Made by a program: the position numbers and the translations under genes. This document shows positions 5,060-8,000 of a DNA stretch of 8,000 bases, one piece after another. The notes under the pieces were generated by a model. The model ran no database searches. It saw only the letters and a program-made list of their open reading frames with translations, and was not told the DNA's origin. The stretch's first letter is position 1. Every line of letters starts with the position of its first letter. Location: positions 1 to 8,000 of the forward strand of contig CABURF010000040.1 in NCBI GenBank assembly GCA_902493755.1, in the 5' to 3' direction. Origin of the DNA: an uncultured Coriobacteriia bacterium. Lineage in GTDB: Bacteria; Actinomycetota; Coriobacteriia; Coriobacteriales; QAMH01.

Positions 5060-6316
5060 GTGATTCAGCCGAAGTACCAGAACTACCTTGTCGTGAGCCT
5101 TTCGGTATTGGCCGTTGGGGTGACCATGGCAATGGTCCAATACAAGGTTCCCACGATCATGATCGCCATCATGGAGCAGTATGCCATGACGGCAAGTGGC
5201 GGCTCGTGGCTCATGTCCATCTTCACGCTCATGATGGCCGCGACGGCAATCGCCATAGGTGAGCTGTCGGTTCGCATGAGTCCGAAGAGAATCATCGTGT
5301 TCGCGACATGCCTCATCGTTCTTGGCTCTGTTATGGGGGCACTTGCGCCCAATGGCATCGTCTTGCTCGTGTCACGCGGTATAGAGGGCATAGCACTCAC
5401 GGCGGTGACCACCTGTGGTCCGCTGGTCATACAAGAAGGTGTCGCACCAGTGCGCATCGGTACCTCCATGGGCATCTGGGGCATGTGGGGATCTTTGGGT
5501 TCCGCTATCGCCGCGTTTCTGACGCCGATGGTCTTCGCGTTTGCAGGGCTCACCTCGCTTTGGCTCTTCTACTGTGCGTTGGTTGTGATCGCCACCGTCA
5601 TCATGTGCATTTGCGTGAGAGATCCCTTCAAGAAGAAATTGCCGACGGCGCTCGAGGAGGCGGTCAGTGTCCCCGAAGATGCCCTGGGGATGGTGCAATC
5701 GGACACCGTACCCGGTGATGTGTCCAGCCTGCAGGCGGGATCGAAGCCCTCGTATCGCGAGCTTCTGACGAAGGACGTCCTGCTCTTCTTCTGCGGCTTC
5801 ATCGCGTTCAACATATGCCTGCTCGCGGTCCTGAGCCTGGTTCCTTCGATTTTGCAGATGCGCGGCATGGATGTGAGCCTGTCGGGTTTCGTGAGCACGC
5901 TGCCGATGATAATCTCGGTGGCCTCCTCTCCTTTCTTCGGAATGCTGTCCGACAAGACCGGCAAAACCAAATGGCTGCTCGTGTTCTGCCTGCTCTTCCT
6001 GGGGCCATGTACCTTCGTTCTCTACAACTTCGAGGGTGGCGTGATGTGGATAGGGGTGGTGGTCATGGGCGTGATCGGAATGGGCACCACCGGCCTCATG
6101 ATAACTGCCTTCATGAAGGTGATTGATAGACCGGAGCTCGCGACCATCGGCATGGGCGTTCTTATCTGCGTCCAGGGGATAGGGCAATTCCTGGGCACGT
6201 TTCTTGTCCAGGGGTTGCTGGGTCCTTCGTTTGAGAACACGCTTCTCGCCGGCAGCGTCGTTATGGTCATCGGCCTCGTCGGCACATTGTGCACAGCGCT
6301 CTGCAAGATGCGGTAG
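5060..6316 (+). CDS. Major facilitator superfamily transporter, 12 helices
   Basis: This 418-residue membrane protein has twelve hydrophobic segments (roughly 9-29, 47-67, 77-96, 99-121, 136-160, 165-186, 240-263, 273-293, 304-323, 327-350, 360-386, 393-415) and a central cytoplasmic loop of about 50 residues. The MFS signature in loop 2-3 is GELSVRMSPKR (67-77), its second-half echo is GMLSDKTGKTK (294-304), and Arg106 in helix 4 begins 'SRGIEGIAL'. Substrate and direction are unknown. The start is a GTG, the first start codon after an in-frame TAA at 5033. The best ribosome binding site (GGAGGA, 5040-5045) is 14 nt away, and is better spaced for an ATG at 5053 that lies in another frame, so the exact start or an early indel is uncertain. 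It stands alone between the tRNA terminator and the second transporter's control region. Confidence 0.9.
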   Translation: MIQPKYQNYLVVSLSVLAVGVTMAMVQYKVPTIMIAIMEQYAMTASGGSWLMSIFTLMMAATAIAIGELSVRMSPKRIIVFATCLIVLGSVMGALAPNGIVLLVSRGIEGIALTAVTTCGPLVIQEGVAPVRIGTSMGIWGMWGSLGSAIAAFLTPMVFAFAGLTSLWLFYCALVVIATVIMCICVRDPFKKKLPTALEEAVSVPEDALGMVQSDTVPGDVSSLQAGSKPSYRELLTKDVLLFFCGFIAFNICLLAVLSLVPSILQMRGMDVSLSGFVSTLPMIISVASSPFFGMLSDKTGKTKWLLVFCLLFLGPCTFVLYNFEGGVMWIGVVVMGVIGMGTTGLMITAFMKVIDRPELATIGMGVLICVQGIGQFLGTFLVQGLLGPSFENTLLAGSVVMVIGLVGTLCTALCKMR

Positions 6317-6332
6317 GGAGAGCGCATTCGGA

Positions 6333-6366
6333 TGCCAATGCAGCTGGATTAATCAACGTATTGGCA
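6333..6366. repeat. Nested inverted repeats after the first MFS gene
   Basis: TGCCAAT (6333-6339) and ATTGGCA (6360-6366) are perfect reverse complements 20 nt apart, and almost at their centre lies the 8-bp palindrome GATTAATC (6347-6354). A second pair, GTATTG (6358-6363) with CAATAC (6369-6374), shares bases with the right arm, so the two hairpins exclude each other. No T run follows, so a normal terminator is not indicated. This may be an operator, or a weak 3' hairpin for the gene ending at 6316. Confidence 0.35.
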
Positions 6367-6407
6367 ATCAATACCGCCACTCAAATAATAAATAGCACAC
6401 TTCACCT

Positions 6408-6456
6408 ATTCGATAGTACAATGCTCTTGACAAACGATGAATGCACACTATCGAAT
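6408..6456 (+). promoter_or_regulatory. Promoter flanked by a 10-bp inverted repeat before the DHA2 transporter
   Basis: ATTCGATAGT (6408-6417) and ACTATCGAAT (6447-6456) are perfect 10-bp reverse complements, 29 nt apart. Between them is a consensus -35, TTGACA (6427-6432). Sixteen nt later TATCGA (6449-6454) is a moderate -10 match lying inside the right arm. TACAAT (6417-6422), touching the left arm, is another possible -10. A dimeric or looping regulator binding both arms would cover the promoter. If the TTGACA/TATCGA promoter is used, transcription would start near 6460-6463, which favours the translation start at 6468. Confidence 0.5.
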
Positions 6457-6467
6457 GTGGGGCCAAA

Positions 6468-7931
6468 ATGGCGGCTGATGCGAGCATACCAAGCCCGCCG
6501 GTAGGCGCGGCGCGGACGGCGATGATCGTCGTCCTGCTCGCGAGCAATCTTCTCGCATCGTTCACGCAGTCGCTCATGAACGTTGCGCTCGATTACGTCG
6601 CAACCGATTTTCACATCACGCTCTCCCAAGCTAACTGGATGGTGCTCGCCTTCACGATCGTCACCGCGACAACTATCACCATGGCGGCAAAGCTGCTCGA
6701 GCGCATGGGCCTTCACAAACTTATGACCATTGGTTTCGCCTTCTCGTTCGCAGGTTCGCTGCTCGGCTTCTTTGCCTGGAACTACCCGGTCATGATCGTT
6801 GCTCGTGCCCTCCAGGCCATTTGCACGGGACTGTGCTTTCCGCTTATCAACGAGGCGCTGCTCACCATCGCCCCAAAGGGCAAGGCGGCGATCTTGCTCG
6901 CCGTGAACAGCGGCGTCATTGGCGTTGCACTGGCGTTCGCTCCGCCCGTTTCCGGTCTCATCATCACCTGCATCGGTCTTCGCCCGCTCTTCCTCACCCC
7001 CGCGGTGATTGCCCTTGTCCTCATTATTGCAGGCAGGCCGGCTATTCATAATCTATATACGCGCAGGAAAGCCCATATCGACATCCCGAGTGTTGCGCTA
7101 AGCTTTATCGGTCTGGCCTGCTTCCTCTATGGCCTTAACGAGATCTCACATGAGGTTTTTCCGTCACTCGCCATCATGCTCACCGGCATCGCGATACTCG
7201 CCATCTTCGTATACCGTCAGCTGCACATCGATGAGCCCCTGCTCAATCTCACGCCGCTGCGCAATCCGGTGTTCATCGTTGGCGAGACGCTCGTCACGCT
7301 TGCGTTCATGGCATCAGTGTACATGAGCTTGCTCGTCCCCCTGTATCTCGAGGGTGCGGCGTCGCACTCGCCGTTCATAGCCGGCTGCATGTGCATCGTG
7401 CCCATCCTGTGCTATGCAGCCTGTTGCTTTCCCAGTGGCCACCTGCTCGCGAAACATGGCGTATGGCCGCTCGTACCGGTGGGGTTTGCGGTCGTGCTCA
7501 TCGGCTACATCGGCATGTACTTCGCCTCTGCGCAGCTGCTCGTCATCGTCTTGCTTGCTTGCGCTGCCATAGCCTATGCGGGCATCGGAATCTTCTTCCC
7601 AGCGGTAAAGACCGTCGACCTCAACGCGCTTCCCCGCACCATCTCCTCGTATGGCTCGTCCATCCACTCGACGATCGTGCAGATTGGCAGCTCCGTCTCG
7701 TCGGCCCTCTTCGTCGGCATCATGTCCGGCGACGTCATCCACTTGATGGCGGGAGGAACGAGCAAGGCCGATGCCTACGCGTTTGGCTTTTCGCATACCC
7801 TGCTCATTGCCATCGGCATATTGATAGTGGCGGTCATTCTCACTGTCGTCTATACGCGTCTTGTGCGCCGTCAGAAGGGGAAGACGGCTGTTGCGGACAG
7901 CGCGACGAGCGAGAAAACCGGGAGAGGATAG
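6468..7931 (+). CDS. DHA2-family (EmrB/QacA-like) MFS transporter, 14 helices
   Basis: This 487-residue protein has about fourteen hydrophobic segments, the number typical of the DHA2 drug:proton antiporter family. Family marks are helix 1 ending in 'NVALDYVATDF', 'QANWMVLAF' at the start of helix 2, Arg113 in helix 4 'VARALQAICTG', and in the second half 'LRNPVFIVGETLV' followed by 'LLVPLYLEGAASHSPFIAG'. The loop 2-3 motif (AKLLERMGLHK) and the antiporter motif in helix 5 (AFAPPVSGL) are both divergent, so a drug-efflux role is not certain. ATG 6468 is chosen because GTGGGG (6457-6462) precedes it and the proposed promoter overlaps the earlier in-frame ATG at 6441, which has no ribosome binding site and would add nine residues. 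The basic C-terminal tail is cytoplasmic. The next gene begins 12 nt downstream, suggesting an operon. Confidence 0.88.
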   Translation: MAADASIPSPPVGAARTAMIVVLLASNLLASFTQSLMNVALDYVATDFHITLSQANWMVLAFTIVTATTITMAAKLLERMGLHKLMTIGFAFSFAGSLLGFFAWNYPVMIVARALQAICTGLCFPLINEALLTIAPKGKAAILLAVNSGVIGVALAFAPPVSGLIITCIGLRPLFLTPAVIALVLIIAGRPAIHNLYTRRKAHIDIPSVALSFIGLACFLYGLNEISHEVFPSLAIMLTGIAILAIFVYRQLHIDEPLLNLTPLRNPVFIVGETLVTLAFMASVYMSLLVPLYLEGAASHSPFIAGCMCIVPILCYAACCFPSGHLLAKHGVWPLVPVGFAVVLIGYIGMYFASAQLLVIVLLACAAIAYAGIGIFFPAVKTVDLNALPRTISSYGSSIHSTIVQIGSSVSSALFVGIMSGDVIHLMAGGTSKADAYAFGFSHTLLIAIGILIVAVILTVVYTRLVRRQKGKTAVADSATSEKTGRG

Positions 7932-7943
7932 GAGGGGGTTATC

Positions 7944-8000
7944 ATGACTGATACCAAGGATGCAGCCCCGAAGACGGGTGCTTCGGTGCAGGGCGACTCG
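7944..8000 (+). CDS. Start of a downstream gene (partial), function unknown
   Basis: An ATG at 7944 opens a frame that stays open to the window edge, giving 19 residues (MTDTKDAAPKTGASVQGDS). GGAGGGGG at 7931-7938 lies 5 nt before the ATG and is a good ribosome binding site. The visible sequence is polar and rich in Ala, Asp, Lys and Ser, looking like a disordered N-terminus; it tells nothing about function. The 12-nt gap to the DHA2 transporter suggests co-transcription. Confidence 0.65.
   Translation, partial: MTDTKDAAPKTGASVQGDS

Noticed and set aside
5372..6187. 271-codon minus-strand frame
   Set aside because: It is a His/Glu/Arg-rich antisense shadow of the first MFS transporter.
6402..7049. 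215-codon minus-strand frame overlapping the DHA2 transporter
   Set aside because: It is a highly charged antisense shadow of a clearly membrane-type gene, and it would also run through the proposed promoter.

Overview
The window is GC-rich, every complete gene lies on the + strand, and spacing is tight with short overlaps. Ferredoxin-type and DUF169 proteins, a flavin-reductase-like protein, two major facilitator superfamily (MFS) exporters and high-GC codon use fit an anaerobic high-GC Gram-positive bacterium. The class Coriobacteriia (Eggerthella/Slackia-like) is my best guess. That placement is an inference from gene content; no lineage marker was compared.

Layout. (1) Positions 2-97 hold the end of an upstream gene, probably a radical SAM protein. 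It is followed after 18 nt by a 326-residue protein joining a 2[4Fe-4S] ferredoxin domain to a DUF169 domain. (2) Positions 1114-1144 carry a perfect 8-bp inverted repeat. It precedes a compact run of genes: an FMN-binding split-barrel (flavin reductase-like) protein; a GNAT acetyltransferase fused to a PhnP-like metallo-beta-lactamase hydrolase (4-bp ATGA overlap); a four-helix membrane protein; and a SixA-like histidine phosphatase joined to a CHAD domain. The last gene is split by an apparent one-base insertion at 3697. (3) A tRNA-Pro(GGG) gene with encoded CCA lies at 4791-4867, followed by a strong intrinsic terminator at 4876-4907. (4) Two MFS transporter genes of different subfamilies follow: a 12-helix type (5060-6316) and a 14-helix DHA2/EmrB-QacA-like type (6468-7931). 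Each is preceded by palindromic sequence that looks like operator DNA. (5) A further gene begins at 7944, 12 nt after the second transporter, and runs off the window.

How the genes may work together. The 1155-4657 cluster looks co-transcribed from its spacing. It combines phosphoester or cyclic-phosphate hydrolysis (PhnP-like), acetylation (GNAT), phosphohistidine or polyphosphate-related functions (SixA, CHAD) and a flavin-binding protein, but no pathway can be assigned from sequence alone. The two transporters look like independently controlled exporters. The points most worth a second look are the SixA-CHAD frameshift, the GNAT-PhnP fusion with its cysteine-rich linker, and the 10-bp inverted repeat flanking a consensus -35 box before the second transporter. 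I found no clear evidence of a new defence system, CRISPR array, insertion sequence or prophage.
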